DNA of 64,000 nucleotides from Charina bottae (GCA_023362775.1 JALMGJ010000004.1:83137798-83201797); one strand, 5' to 3'. Counted from the stretch's first letter, positions 10,986 through 22,689 are shown. Translations and numbers: made by a program. The notes: generated from the sequence alone by a model not told the origin.

Positions 10986-11785
10986 TGCAATAAAGTAAAG
11001 TCTAGGGGAACATTTTTGTCTTCTGTGCATGTGCTTTCTCAGCAGCTTCATTTCCAATTTAGATGATGCATACCATACTTTGAAAAAGAAGACTCAAAAA
11101 AAGTGAATACAGTTTCTCTATTGTAGGGTGTATAGGCATATCTGACTAAAGCGAAAAATAAAGATTATTGCAATTGCATACTCATTAGTTAAGCAAACTA
11201 CCTGCAGGATTGTACAAAAAGACCCAAATTTTACTGGATTTGAACTGCATTCTCACAGTGAAATCATTACTTAAATGTACAGATGTATCTTCAAACAATA
11301 TATGTCTTGATTAAATATCTGAAAGAAAATACTGGAATTTTGCATCATAAACTTGTACATTTTATTCAAATGTAAAGTGGAAGAAGAGTTTGAAATTATA
11401 ATGTTCACAATGGACAACAAAGTAGAATGATCTAACATGCATTGTTGTTGTTGTTGTTATTCTGTTTCTCCTTAGGGAAATTTGAGGTTTCCTATATCTA
11501 AGGCAATTTAATTTCTTCAAGAATTAAATATTTAGGAAAAAAAGAAAATCATTCTTAACATATACAGGAAGGCTGGGGGAAAAGAACAACAACTAAATTC
11601 TGCCACATTGTACAGTTTGCTAGTAAAATATAGGATTGTTCCTTTGGAAGAAAAATAGAGATCCATACTAAGAAATATAAATGTATTCATATAGGAGATA
11701 CTTTAAAACTTATTCGGAGCAATAAAATTAGAGCCAAACTGAACTGGAAATTCTCTGAAGAACTTGTTTCACTGAAATCTTAAAT
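10986..11785. other. No gene recognised
   Basis: AT-rich stretch with a short GTT run near 11444. Nothing else supported. Confidence 0.5.
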
Positions 11786-11836
11786 CTTCATTTATTTTTT
11801 AAATTGATTTATATAGCCACCCATCTCACATATGTG
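11786..11836 (-). mobile_element. L2 3'-tail scrap at microsatellite edge
   Basis: TTTATATAGCCACCCATCTC is the reverse complement of the conserved L2 tail (GAGATGGGTGG...). It abuts the TAAAA-type microsatellite and probably seeded it. Confidence 0.5.
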
Positions 11837-12408
11837 AAGTAAAGTAAAGTAAAATAAAGTAAAATGAAATGAAATGAAATTAAAAATTAAAATAAAATAA
11901 AATAAAATAAAATAATAAAATAAAATAAAATAAAATAATAAAATAAAATAAAATAAATAAAATAATAAAATAAAATAAAATAAAATAAAATAAAATAATA
12001 AATAAAATAAAATAATAAAATAAAATAAAATAATAAAATAATAAAATAAAAAATAAAATAAAATAAAATAAAATAAAATAATAAATAAAATAAAATAATA
12101 AAATAAAATAAAATAATAAAATAAAATAAAAAATAAAATAAAATAAAATAAAATAAAATAAAATAAAATAATAAAATAAAATAAAATAAAATAAAATAAA
12201 ATAAAATAAAATAAAATAAAATAAAATAAAATAATAAAATAAATAAAATAAAATAAATAAAATAAAATAAAATAAAATAAAATAATAAAATAAATAAAAT
12301 ATAAAATAAATAATAAAATAAAATAAAATAAAATAAATAAAATAATAAAATAAAATAATAAAATAAAATAAATAAAATAAAATAAAATAAAATAAAATAA
12401 AATAAAAT
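11837..12408. repeat. ~570-bp imperfect (TAAAA/TAA) microsatellite
   Basis: Begins as TAAAG units, passes through TGAAA and becomes a long array of AAAAT with interspersed AAT units. It creates artificial Phe/Leu/Ile/Tyr-rich frames of over 200 residues on the minus strand. Confidence 0.95.
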
Positions 12409-12489
12409 AGTGTTTGTGTGTGTCTTTGTGCATGCATGTGTGCATCATTTAACCTACCTAGTTCCCTTCCTTCCCAAGTTCCTTTTTTC

Positions 12490-12819
12490 TGCTGCTGCCT
12501 AAAGGTAAGACTGTGTTTCCCCCACACCATGTCCGACTCTAGGGGGTGGTGCTCATCTCCGATTCTTAGCCAAATAGCCAGTGCTGTCCGAAGACGCTTC
12601 TGTGGTCATGTGGCCAGCATGACGCATGCAGAACGCTGTTACCATCCCAACGAAGTGGTACCTATTTATCTACTTGCATTTGCATGCTTTCGAATTGCTA
12701 GGTTGGCAAGAGGTGGGGCGAGTGCGGGAGCTCACTCCATCACGCAGCGCTCAGGTCTTGAACTGCCGACCTTCCGATCGACAAGCCTGGCATCTTAACC
12801 ACTGAGCCATTGCGCCCCC
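12490..12819 (-). mobile_element. tRNA-derived SINE (Sauria SINE type), older copy
   Basis: Same sequence plan and orientation as 5238-5571, including GTCCGACTCTAGGGG, TGGCCAGCATGACGC and the tRNA-like end near 12800, but more diverged. No clear target duplication. Confidence 0.8.
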
Positions 12820-13033
12820 TTATATATATACATCACTGATGCCTAATAATGCCTTAATGGCTGAAGGTGCAAGAAATCTAGACAGAGTACCTAACACTGT
12901 CTTGCACAAAGATCCATGTTGTCCAGTATGGTCAACCGTGATTGGCAACAACTCTTCTTTCCCCCACCTCCTATTCTGGCATCTTTAATGTAAGGAGGAG
13001 GAATACAAATGTGAAATGTGATAGCTAGGAGGA

Positions 13034-13165
13034 ACAAATACAAATACAAATAATACAAATAATACAAATAATACAAATAATACAAATAATACAAATAATA
13101 CAAATAATACAAATACAAATACAAATACAAATACAAATACAAATACAAATACAAATACAAATACA
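13034..13165. repeat. TACAAA / TACAAATAA microsatellite between a 20-bp direct repeat
   Basis: Six- and nine-base units alternate in blocks. It is flanked by near-copies of GAAATGTGATAG(C/T)TAG(G)AGGAA at about 13013-13033 and 13166-13186. Confidence 0.85.
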
Positions 13166-13199
13166 AGAAATGTGATAGTTAGAGGAATACAATTCCTAC

Positions 13200-14580
13200 T
13201 TGTAGTAATAATTAGTGATAAATAGTGTATAAATGCCTTTAATTAATCAGTTAATCAAATAACAAAAATCCCCACCTTCAGTCTGCAGTAGCGTCTGCAG
13301 TAGAGTGTAAGGATAATCAGTGTTCAATCCTAAATAAATCAAACCTAATTAATATAATGTATAGGTCTTGATATTGCCCTCTGTACAATAATGGTTGACA
13401 TTTATATGACACACTTATATTAACTGACATTACATTTACATTTAGATGTGCAGACTTAATGGAACTAAGAGCTAACTTACCAAGCTTCCTTGAACTTTGT
13501 ACAGCCTCATATACTTGAATAGGTTCAATTGTTCATCCTTTCAATATTTATAATATACTGAACATGGCTTAATATTAGCTATAGATATGCATGAACACAT
13601 CACATGTGCTTCAGAAACCACCACTAACCACAGCCATCCACAATTGGCCAGTCTCCCTTCTTTTTAGTCTGTAGCTGGCTGATACTTCTTGGAATGAATG
13701 GATGGAATTTTCAAGCAACACAAATAAATCCGTATGGGCCAATCAGGTGCAGAGCCACAACATTTATATTGTGGGAAGGTTAACATTTTAAATAGGTCCT
13801 TTAATTTTAAAATAAGTTTCTGTGAACATGTAGCAAGTGGAAATCACAAGTTGATTAGAAGAAAAAAGTTGCAGGAGTGACTCTCTCTTGCTGCTACTAT
13901 TACACTGTATGTTATTTCCATGATGATTAATGATTGCTTAAAAATAAGGTCACTTATAAACTGGATTAAAATGATATAAAATCATGTTTTTTTTATTTTT
14001 TAAATAAGAATAATCTAAATTTACCAAATGTGGCTAATATCATTCATACAGTGACATGTTTCTGAATTTGGAACATGCTAAGCCAAACCAGATGGACCTT
14101 CCCATACATGCCATGATTAAATTAGAACTGAATTCTTTACATGGATTACTGGATTACTAATTCCCTGGATTGCAAGGGATTCACTACTGATTTTGAATGG
14201 AAGGATGAGTCACTGCATCATATAGGATCATGTGCCATTCATTAATTGCAAGAAATCAAAGGCTGAAATATTAATGTCTATATGACTGTTCATGAGTGAA
14301 AACTAGCCAATGCCATGGAAGCTGGGATACCAATCAAACTTGTTGATCATGATTTGTTATTATACCTTGGTTTGTGGGTGACTGCTCTAACAATGCCAAT
14401 CTACGCTTAGCATATTGTGAAAATGCAGTCTAACATCAGTATGTTTCTACCCAATGCAATAAAATTACTGTTTTTTAAAAAAAATCAAATGTCTGACATA
14501 AGTAATGTGGTGACTACGGAAGGGACCTTCCCTGTTTAATTTTACCCCTAGTGGGTTTCATTTGGCATCTACTCTTTGGT
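13200..14580. other. No gene recognised
   Basis: AT-rich sequence without supported features. Confidence 0.5.
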
Positions 14581-14584
14581 CTAG

Positions 14585-14826
14585 TGGTTAAGGCAACAGG
14601 CTAGAAACCAGGAGACTGAGAGTTCTAGTCCTGCCTTAGGCATGAAAGCCAGCTGGGTGACCTTGGGCCGGTCACACTCTCTCAGCCCAACTCACCTCAC
14701 AGGGTTGTTGTTGTGGGGAAAATAGGAGGAAGGAGTATTACGTATGTTCGCCACCTTGAGTTATTTATAAAAATAAAAAATAAAGGCGAGATAGAAAATA
14801 AATAAAATTAAAATAAATAAAATAAA
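14585..14826 (+). mobile_element. tRNA-derived SINE with LINE-like tail
   Basis: Head TAGTGGTTAAGGCAACAGGC with GAGTTCTAGTCC as B box. The middle has CACCTCACAGGGTTGTTG, the 3' part CGCCACCTTGAGTTATTTAT, then an AATAAA-rich tail. The head matches the SINE at 8688-8925; the tail does not. Confidence 0.8.
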
Positions 14827-14829
14827 TTT

Positions 14830-15655
14830 CAAAATGTATCTAAATTGTTACCTGTCCAGGTTTTTATGCTGCAGCAGAAGCATTTTTATTGCCTTTTCCC
14901 CTAGCATAATTTTAAGGATTGTTTTAATTATTTTAACTATTATAATGATATATTTAGTTAGTTTTAAAGTTGCTGATTTGATGGTTTCATATAAGATATT
15001 TTAGTCATTAATTGATGAAAACATGGTGTATACATGAATATGGGTATGCATGTTTAAAATAGCCTAATAAAAGTAAGTTTCACAAAATCTTATTACTAAC
15101 AAAAGCACTGCTGAACTTTGGAAATAAAAATGTAAAATAGTATCCATTCAATAAATGGCCATCAATTTTCCTCCTTGCTATTAATTGACTCTATAGAAAT
15201 TTTCACTGTAGTCTTAAGTAAAAGAATAACCTTGAATCACTAACTTATTTCACTGACCTCTTAAACTGTTGATCAGCTATATTAATAAATTGAAGCGTTT
15301 TGATTGATAAAAATATGACCAAGGCAACCAGGAAGCAATTAATACAAAGTAACAGCCAGACTGCTATAAACCTAAAGGATCTTGTTTATTGACCTTTTTC
15401 TTCTCATCTTCAGCTCTTGAAATTTTTTAACACTGATCCTTATGGAAGCATAAATCTATGGTACTCATGGGAGCAGAAGTGCTTTTCCATCACATTCAAA
15501 AGTAGAGATGCCCTCAAGTCAAGCTTAACTCTTGTGACTGTTGTGTCTTCTTAGCTGCAATTCAGAAATGGTTTGTCATTTCCAGGTTACAAGAGATATA
15601 CAAAACTCCTCACATATATTTCATTACATGATGGATTTTTTCCGAAAACATTTTG
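14830..15655. other. No gene recognised
   Basis: AT-rich sequence without supported features. Confidence 0.5.
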
Positions 15656-15660
15656 GAAAA

Positions 15661-15787
15661 GGAGGAGGAGGAGGAGGAGGAGGAGGAGGAGGAGGAGGAG
15701 GAGGAGGAGGAGGAGGAGGAGGAGAAGAAGAAGAAGAAGAAGAAGAAGAAGAAGAAGAAGAAGAAGAAGAAGAAGAAGAAGAAGAAG
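15661..15787. repeat. (GGA)~21 then (GAA)~21 microsatellite
   Basis: Two pure trinucleotide blocks joined at about 15723. Gly/Glu, Arg and Ser/Phe homopolymer frames here are artefacts. Confidence 0.95.
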
Positions 15788-16025
15788 GAGATTTTACTTT
15801 TTCCTCTGTTCAAACTTATTATATTTGACTAACATTTGTATGACCCATTACTCATTTTTTTTCAATTAATCAATAGCACAATTATAAATTATTGTGCACA
15901 ATTTCTTTGAATAGATAATTCATGTAGTAAATTGAAAATGGGTCATTGGGTACATTTACTTACAGGCACATATCCCACTCTGCTGTTTCATATGACATAT
16001 ATTTTCCTATTTGTATTATTTGTTA

Positions 16026-16235
16026 TTTTTGTTGTTCAGTTGTTAAGTCGTGTCTGACTCTTCGTGACCCCATGGACCATAGCACGCCAGGCCTTCCTGT
16101 CCTCCACTGTCTCCCGGAGTTTACTCTTTCATGTTCATTACATCGGTGATGCTATCTAACCATTTCATCCTCTGCCGTCCCCTTCTCCTTTTGCCTTCAG
16201 TCTTTCCCAGCATCAGGGTCTTTTCCAGTTTTAAT
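16026..16235 (-). mobile_element. BovB-clade RTE LINE 3' end, ruminant-like variant
   Basis: Minus-strand translation gives LEKTLMLGKTEGKRRRGRQR, then MKWLDSI, KLRETVEDRKAWR and VHGVTKSQTRL. This is the C-terminus of a BovB-type ORF2. The nucleotide sequence ends GAC...CAACTGAACAACAAA-like on the minus strand. A stop breaks the frame near 16140. It belongs to a different subfamily from the tails at 4801, 41260 and 60733. Confidence 0.8.
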
Positions 16236-16249
16236 CCTTCTGAAAATTA

Positions 16250-18432
16250 ATGAACTTTCATCTGAAGTAACCATAGGAATAATCCCATATTTCTTTATTT
16301 CATTCATATGAAGCATCTGTTATCCTAATCATGTATATAAATGCTGATTTCGGCTAAAATTCATCATGTGAAAAACAAAAACTGTTTTCAAATAACACCA
16401 ATTCATGTTGTTAACAGTAATGCTTTACCAAATTCCTGGAGGGGAATGTATGTGCATTTATGTATATATTTTAAAAAGGCAAATTGCTGATATAAAGGAG
16501 AAGATATTATTTTTGTCTCTTGACGAGGATGAATGGTAACTACAAAGTAATCAATACATATGAATCAAAGGAAAGATAATGAGTTCCAACTAATTCTCTA
16601 AATAACAATAGGAATTTTAAAAAAGGTAGTTGGCAAAGTTATGTGAAGTTATTATCAAGCTTTAGCTTAGGCAGGGGCTGCAGGAAATTATTGCCATAGA
16701 ATTTTTAGAAGGTTGACTAAACTAACTAGCCATATGGTAATACATTTAGGAAGCTGCTCTGAATGAAGGGTTGGTGAAGTGAAGCTGCTATTTATCACAT
16801 CAGATAGTGTCTGGATAATTGCAAATGTGGGCTTTTGTCCATACAATGTACAAAGAAAATACTGCAGTTTCTTGGACCCCATAGGCATCTTTAAGGCACA
16901 GGTTACAAAACAGCATAGTTGAAGGATGTGTAACATTCTGGTAGCTATGGGATATTTTCAGTTAGGGCCTTTCAGATGTGCTAAACCTATTCAAAGACAT
17001 AACACATTTTATCTCCTTTGTTTCCCCTCAGAGATTGGTGAGAATTCAGTGATTTTCCCCCATGTTTCAATGAGGCAATCCCCATCTCAGCTAGAACCTA
17101 CTCTTTCTGAAATTACTAGGCTAGAAATATGCTATATATAGTTATATTTTGAAGAACCTATTGTATGAATCATTATTTTCTATATATTTTCTAAAAAAAT
17201 CAGAGTGCACCAATTTTCTCTCTTTTCAAGTCTGCTAATGCTGTCTTGTTACATTGGACATGCTTTTTTTTAAAATTCTTCATTGTGAAAAAATGTGTGC
17301 TTTTTCCTACCTTCTGATTTCAGATCTTTAACCACTCACTGAACCATAAAATGTTATAACTTTGTATGACCAACTCCTAAATTTACTCAAAACTACTTCA
17401 TGAAGGAATTGATCAAAAGTTAAAAGAATATAATCCTTCAATTATTCTCCTCTATGGGCTCTCTCTTTATAATGTAATATAATATAATATTGACTTCCAC
17501 TCATACAAAAGGACAATCTTGCTTTTATTTCCTTGCACCATCCTGTGTCATCTGCTGGTGGGCCCAGTTGGAGACATCTCTAATTTTTGTCATTCAAAAA
17601 TAGCTAGTATAGGACTTTTTATTTGTGTAGCTCTTTTTGGATAGCCTTTTTTTCCCCACAGTGGCTGGCCCTGAATTTGAGAAATTGTTCCTCAAGGGAA
17701 AATTCCCTTCTATAGAAACCCTTTCAGTTTCTTATCTAATTCTTATCCAATATTCTTCAACCACATTCACTAATTCTCCAACCAGCAGGGTGAACTAATG
17801 AGCATTTATCCCCTCCTAGTTTCAATAATTAACAAACAAGGAGCTTTACTGTTTTACCTTAATGGAACCAAAGTTAAATAACAGTTCTACTATGTTGAAC
17901 ACACCCTCTCCAGCAGCCAACACTCAAATAAGCAGGGATTAACACCAGACAAAAAATAAAGCAGAAAGCAATACCCTAATCATGGAACTACCAAGGAGAA
18001 AACCACACCCCGGTCAAAACTGGCAGATAAAGCTACAGTAAATAAACAGGGAGCAAACCCCACACCTACTCGCACTGATGATGTTACATAGGTGGGTAAT
18101 GAAATGTCTGCAAGCAAACAACTAAGCTCAGAGTGCACCAAGGACTCCACAGTTCAACCTGAGCTACATATATTCTCTTCTACTGGAGCTCTACTATGTT
18201 ACTTAAACAATAATAATAAAGATAGAGTATACAACAAGATTAACACAGATACAAGAATAACTTTACACAACAGTAATTACTGAACTCAATGGGCTGGAAT
18301 CTTCCAGAGGCTGGTTCAGCATCTTCAAACAGCTTTCTTATAACGACAAAACATTTTGAAACATATAGCCCATACATGTGCACAACACAGCCCTACACCT
18401 GGTAAGAATGCTTAGCTAAGAATGCTTAGCTA
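16250..18432. other. No gene recognised
   Basis: AT-rich DNA. Open frames up to about 80 residues show no recognisable domain. Confidence 0.5.
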
Positions 18433-18484
18433 TGGCAGAGAGAAAGAGAGAGAGAAAGAGAGAGACAGAGAGAGACAGAGAGTC
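18433..18484. repeat. GA-rich simple repeat
   Basis: GAGA with AAAG and ACAG interruptions. Confidence 0.9.
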
Positions 18485-18628
18485 TCTCCTAATCCAGTCC
18501 TAATCCAGGTCAATTGTTCATAGGCTGTTTGGCTGTGCTAATCCCAGCCCACTCCCCAGCAGTCACAAACAGTAGTTTTCACTCTCTTGACCCAAATCAT
18601 TCCCCCAGCCAATACATTGGTGGAATTT

Positions 18629-19080
18629 TGTTGGGGTTTGATAAACCCAGGAATTTACTGTTAGATATGAATTATACAGAGAGGCTTGATATTCAGGTGA
18701 GAGGTGAAATATTCTGCACAGTCACCCAATTAGCAGCCATTGTTGTAGGAATGATGTGTCAGTGTGTGACTCATAAAACAGGTGCTTAGAGTTAGGTTGG
18801 GTGTGGTGAATAATGAGAGTGACCTATAATGTGATTGGTCAGGTTCACTATATATGCAGAGACATTCTCATTTCCCATTATTCCCATTTTACCTCGTGAA
18901 TGCTGTATCGTTGATGGTGTATCATTTTGTTACCTGTGGAAGTGATCTGTAAATACGTATGTATATAAAGTAAATAGGATATTTGATATAATTTCTGTTT
19001 GGAGTCTATTTACTGCATAGTACTTGGATCACTGGTGCCTAGGAGAGAGAAGCAGGCCGCTCCATCCGCGCGCCCCGACA
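18629..19080 (+). repeat. 5' LTR of copia element
   Basis: 452 bp starting TGTTGGGGTTTGATAAACC and ending CGCGCCCCGACA, so TG...CA. It is preceded by AATTT (18624-18628), which recurs after the 3' LTR (23141-23145) as a 5-bp target duplication. A TATA-like ACTATATATGCAG lies mid-LTR (about 18848) as a plausible promoter. By eye the two LTRs differ by about six substitutions and one single-base indel. Confidence 0.95.
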
Positions 19081-19094
19081 GGTTAGGGGCCCAG
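19081..19094 (+). promoter_or_regulatory. Primer-binding site, half-tRNA-iMet type
   Basis: GGTTAGGGGCCCAG directly follows the LTR. It matches 13 of 14 bases of GGTTATGGGCCCAG, the complement of the internal (anticodon-side) part of initiator tRNA-Met. Drosophila copia primes there with a cleaved 5' half-tRNA. Inference: the same unusual priming in this vertebrate element. Confidence 0.75.
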
Positions 19095-19353
19095 AGGCGG
19101 CAGAGAAGCCATAGATGACGGAAGGCTTTGCACTGGCTGTGGATCAGTGGATCGTGTGCAGTCTGTGAGCTGGAAGCTTTGGAAGCCTATCCAGGAGTCG
19201 TGTGGCTATTTGGAGTGATTTGGAGCTTTAACAGGTTCCGTGCCTGTGTGTGTGTTTTTTTTTTTCTCCTACGCTTGTTTTGCAGCTGGAGGACATTCTG
19301 ATAAGGTCTGTGACTTTTATCATCGGTGTCTGCCCAGAAGGGGCTGAAGACAG

Positions 19354-19806
19354 ATGAGCACAGTGAAGATGTTGCCGGCAGTCGGGGCAGGTTTTCCTCT
19401 GGAAAGACTGAATGACAATAATTATTTGTCATGGGCATATAAAATGGAAATGTATCTTCGGCGTGAAGGGCTTTGGAGAAGTGTACTTTGCCCTGACCCA
19501 GACCTGGACGATGAAGAAGTTGCTCTAAAGGACGATAGAGCATTGGCAAGCATAATTTTATGTCTGGAAGATAGCCAATTGTGTTATGTTAGAGACTGTC
19601 AGTTAGCTAATAAGTGTTGGGAAGCTTTAAAGAATGTTTATCTGAGAAGCTCACCATTATGTAAGGTTTTACTAACAAGGAAACTTTATCACGCCAGATT
19701 AGGTGTATCTGATAATATTAAGGATCACCTGCATTATATGACAGAGTTGTTCAGGAGTTGGCTCAGAGAGATATGCCATTCACAGAAGCTAATAAAGTGT
19801 ATATAG
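19354..19806 (+). pseudogene. copia Gag, N-terminal part
   Basis: A 150-residue frame with the copia Gag start FPLERLNDNNYLSWAYKMEM, followed by ALASIILCLEDSQL and CWEALKNVY, the UBN2/copia-gag pattern. Single-polyprotein copia elements continue through one frame. Here a one-base change near 19753 moves the reading to the frame of 19758-20615, so residues after about MTELF are out of frame. The ATG at 19354 follows the LTR and primer site by about 270 bases, a usual leader length. Related to copia Gag by family pattern; the frameshift is seen directly. Confidence 0.85.
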
Positions 19807-20615
19807 TTCTCAGTTCTCTAAATGACACGTGGGATACTTTGGCAATGAGCTTCGGGTCATTATCTGAGGAAGATTTGACCATAAATTACTTATCTGGCAG
19901 GCTTTTGGAAGAAGAGCAAAGAAGAAAACAGTGTTCTAACGTAATTAGGTCTAAGCAAAACAGTGTTTTTGTTAAGGAATGTTCTGATAACCAAAACAAT
20001 GTATTATTTGTAAAGCGAAAATGTTTCAACTGTGGGTCACAAAAGCATTTGTTGCGGGATTGTGATAAGAAATGGAAGCCGAAGGCCAAGCTGAAAATCT
20101 CCAAGCCGGGAGACGCTGCACAGCTGTCTTTAATTAGTTCAAGTGTTCAAGATTTAAAGGGACCATTTTTACTTGACAGTGGGGCTTGTCAGCATATAGG
20201 AAATAACAGACAGATGTTTAAGAGTTTTAGGCAGGCTGATAGAGATCATGTTACTCTAGGTAATGGAAGCATTGCATCTGTGACTGGTAAGGGATTTGTA
20301 GATGTACCAGGGTTAAATATTGAATTATCAATGTTGTGTGTACCTGAACTGGAGTACAATATAATTAGTGTGTCACAATTGGATAAACAGGGTTATACTG
20401 TACAGTTTGGAAATAATGAATGTATTGTTATGAAAGATAACAATGTTTGTGGCAAAGGTATTTTGCAGAACTGTCTTTATGAAATAGTTCAAACCAGGAC
20501 AAGCAGAGGCCATGGTTTAGCTACAATTAATAAGCCAACACATGATTCATGTGAGCACCTATGGCATAGAAGGCTTGGGCATCCGAGTTTCAAAGTGATT
20601 GAAAAGATGTCATAA
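19758..20615 (+). pseudogene. copia Gag C-term, protease and pre-integrase
   Basis: This frame resumes Gag after the shift. It carries a zinc knuckle CFNCGSQKHLLRDC (C-x2-C-x4-H-x4-C), then the aspartic protease active site LLDSGACQHI with an intact D-S-G, and the gag-pre-integrase block HLWHRRLGHPSFKVIEKM. It ends at a TAA (20613-20615) exactly where integrase should continue. A one-base C-to-T change in a CAA codon is the simplest cause. The protease region itself looks undamaged. Confidence 0.9.
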
Positions 20616-20627
20616 GCAAGTTCTGGA

Positions 20628-21863
20628 ATGGAATTGAAAAAGTGCCAAGTGTTTTTGGATTGCAGAGCTTGTAAGGTTGCAAAGTCAAAAGTATTTCCTG
20701 TGAGCAAATTCAGTGATAGGAAGTCACATAAACGTTTTGAATTAGTTCACGCTGACTTAATTGGTCCACTACCAGCTACAATAGGGGGTGCTAAATATGT
20801 TTTAGTCATTGTAGATGATTACACTAGATTTGGGTTCTGTTACCTATTGAAAGCTAAAAGTCAAACATTTGAAAAGTTTAGAAACTGGGTGCAGTTTGTG
20901 GAATGTAGGTATAGCACAAAGGTGTGTAGTTTACAAACTGACTGGGGTACAAAGTTTCTTAGTGGGAGTTTTCAGCAATGGCCCCGTAGAATGGGCATTG
21001 TGCATAGGAGAGCTAACCCACATAGTTCAGCTGAGAATGGCGTGGCTGAACGTAGGAATTTGGCATTGCAGACAGTGAAGGATTCACTCATTGCTGACTC
21101 AGGGTTATCTAGAGGATACTGGGGAGAGGCAATATTAACTGCTAATTATTTAATTAACAGGTTATGGAGTGTATCTGTAAACCAAACTCCATATTATATG
21201 TTATATGGCAAGAAGCCACCATTAGCTCATTTGAAGGTGTTTGGGTGCACTGCCTATGTTCACGTGCATAAGGAAGTACGCAGGAAGGGGCAGGCAAAAG
21301 CACAGAAGATGACGTTTGTGGGGTATGAGCCAGGGACCAAGGGATATAGGTTCACTGATGGCAGGAAAGTTGTTATTTCTAGATCAGCAAGTTTTTGTGA
21401 GCACAGCAATTTGCAGAGATTACACGGGAGTAGTGAGGTTTATCTTCCTAGTCAGGGACGTTTTGAGTTTTCAGAGCGGAGAGAGGCCACTGATGTGATT
21501 AAGAAGGAAGAGGAATTAACTCCTAGTGTGCCAATGATGCAGGATGCTACAGTGTTGCGTAGATCTGAGAAAGTTAACAAGGGCATACCACCTCAACGTT
21601 ATTCACCAGGTGATGTAAAAGTGTGTTTTATTAATTATGAACCTCGAATTTATAAGGAGGTATTGGAGTTGCCACAACACGAGCAGAGTAGATGGAAAGC
21701 TGCTATGGATGTGGAAATGAAAGCCATTAATTCTCATAAGGTTTTCAAATCTACTAGGCTGCCTGAGGGACATAGAGCAGTAGGCTGTAGATGGGTTTAT
21801 AAGAAGAAAACCTTAGTGAATGGTGATATTCAGTATAAGGCTAGGTTGGTAGCACAAGGATAA
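20628..21863 (+). pseudogene. copia integrase and start of reverse transcriptase
   Basis: A 411-residue open stretch. At the start CRACKVAKSK completes the integrase HHCC zinc finger. The catalytic core follows: HADLIGPL with the first Asp, QTDWGTKF with the second (most copia elements have SDNGGEF), and SAENGVAERRN with the Glu. KVFGCTAYVHV is the typical post-core block. At the end, WKAAMDVEMKAI...GCRWVYKKK...YKARLVAQG is the start of the RVT_2 reverse transcriptase. A frameshift near 21863 ends it. The asparagine-to-tryptophan change beside the second Asp may impair the integrase. Confidence 0.9.
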
Positions 21864-22228
21864 AGAATCAGACTTATGATGAAGTTTTTGCACCAACGCT
21901 AAGAGGGTAGACATTTAGGTTTGCCTTAGCAATGGCAGCAGCTGGGAATTGTGTAGTACAGCATTATGATATCACAACAGCATATTTGCATGCTGATTTG
22001 AATGAAGAGATCTATATGATTGAAGCCCCAGGGTATGAATCAAAGATTGCAGGAAGGGTATACAAGTTGCAGAAAGCATTGTATGGACTCAAGCAGTCGG
22101 CACGTTGCTGGAATCTAACTTTAGATAAGGAATTACAAAGAATGGGATTCAGGTGTAGTATAGCTGACCCATGTCTGTATGTAAAGCAATGCGAAAATGA
22201 TGAACAGATTTTGCTTTTGATTTTGTAG
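21864..22228 (+). pseudogene. copia reverse transcriptase palm
   Basis: After the shift the frame reads QTYDEVFAPTLRG, an in-frame TAG at 21908-21910, then FALAMAAAGNCVVQHYDIT, AYLHADLNEEIYM and LQKALYGLKQSARCW, all standard RVT_2 blocks. At about 22225-22232 the frame breaks inside the catalytic Y-V-D-D box: only V-D-G can be read in the downstream frame, so one catalytic Asp is lost. Confidence 0.9.
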
Positions 22229-22575
22229 ACGGTTTGTGTCTTATAGCGAAAGATCAAAGCAGGGTAATTGAATTTACTGAACATCTGAAACAACACTTTG
22301 ATGTCAAAGATCTGGGAGAAATTAAGAATTACCTAGGCGTGGGTATTCAGAAGGTTGATGGGGGTTATGTTCTAGAGCAGCAGAAGAAAATTGAAGCACT
22401 GCTAAGAGAGAACAATATGGAACAGTGTAAAGAAGTTCCAACCCCGATGACAACAGATTTTGTTAATACAGAGACTGGAGATGATGAACAAACTTCATGT
22501 GATCAGTCAATAATTAGAATTTTATTGTATTGTATTGTATTGATTTGCAATATTGTCCATCTGAGTGTAATGTAG
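22229..22575 (+). pseudogene. copia RT thumb with RNase H mostly deleted
   Basis: Reads GLCLIAKDQSRVIEFTEHL, FDVKDLGEIKNYLGV and PTPMTTDF, the RVT_2 thumb. Then at about 22510-22545 the sequence jumps through a TGTATTGTATTGTATTGA run into YCPSECNVADVMTKPL, the last block of copia RNase H (in another frame). The RNase H core that normally lies between, roughly 190 residues, is absent. The short repeat at the junction suggests a microhomology or replication-slip deletion. Confidence 0.85.
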
Positions 22576-22679
22576 CAGATGTGATGACAAAGCCTCTAAG
22601 TATAGATAGACATAGGATGTGTATATCTCAAATGTGTATGTTTTCTATTCTGTACAATTGAATGTAATATCTATTGTAA

Positions 22680-22689
22680 ATTGAAGGGG
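22680..22689 (+). promoter_or_regulatory. Polypurine tract
   Basis: Purine-rich GAAGGGG directly before the 3' LTR, the expected plus-strand priming site. Confidence 0.6.

Noticed and set aside
11792..12530. Two frames above 200 residues rich in Phe, Ile, Leu and Tyr
   Set aside because: Translation of the TAAAA-type microsatellite; not a membrane protein gene.
15541..15869. Poly-Gly/Glu, poly-Arg and poly-Ser/Phe frames
   Set aside because: Products of the (GGA)n(GAA)n array.
19750..19810. Programmed frameshift between copia Gag and Pol
   Set aside because: No obvious slippery site, the overlap lies within Gag before the zinc knuckle, and copia elements usually use one frame; a one-base lesion is simpler.
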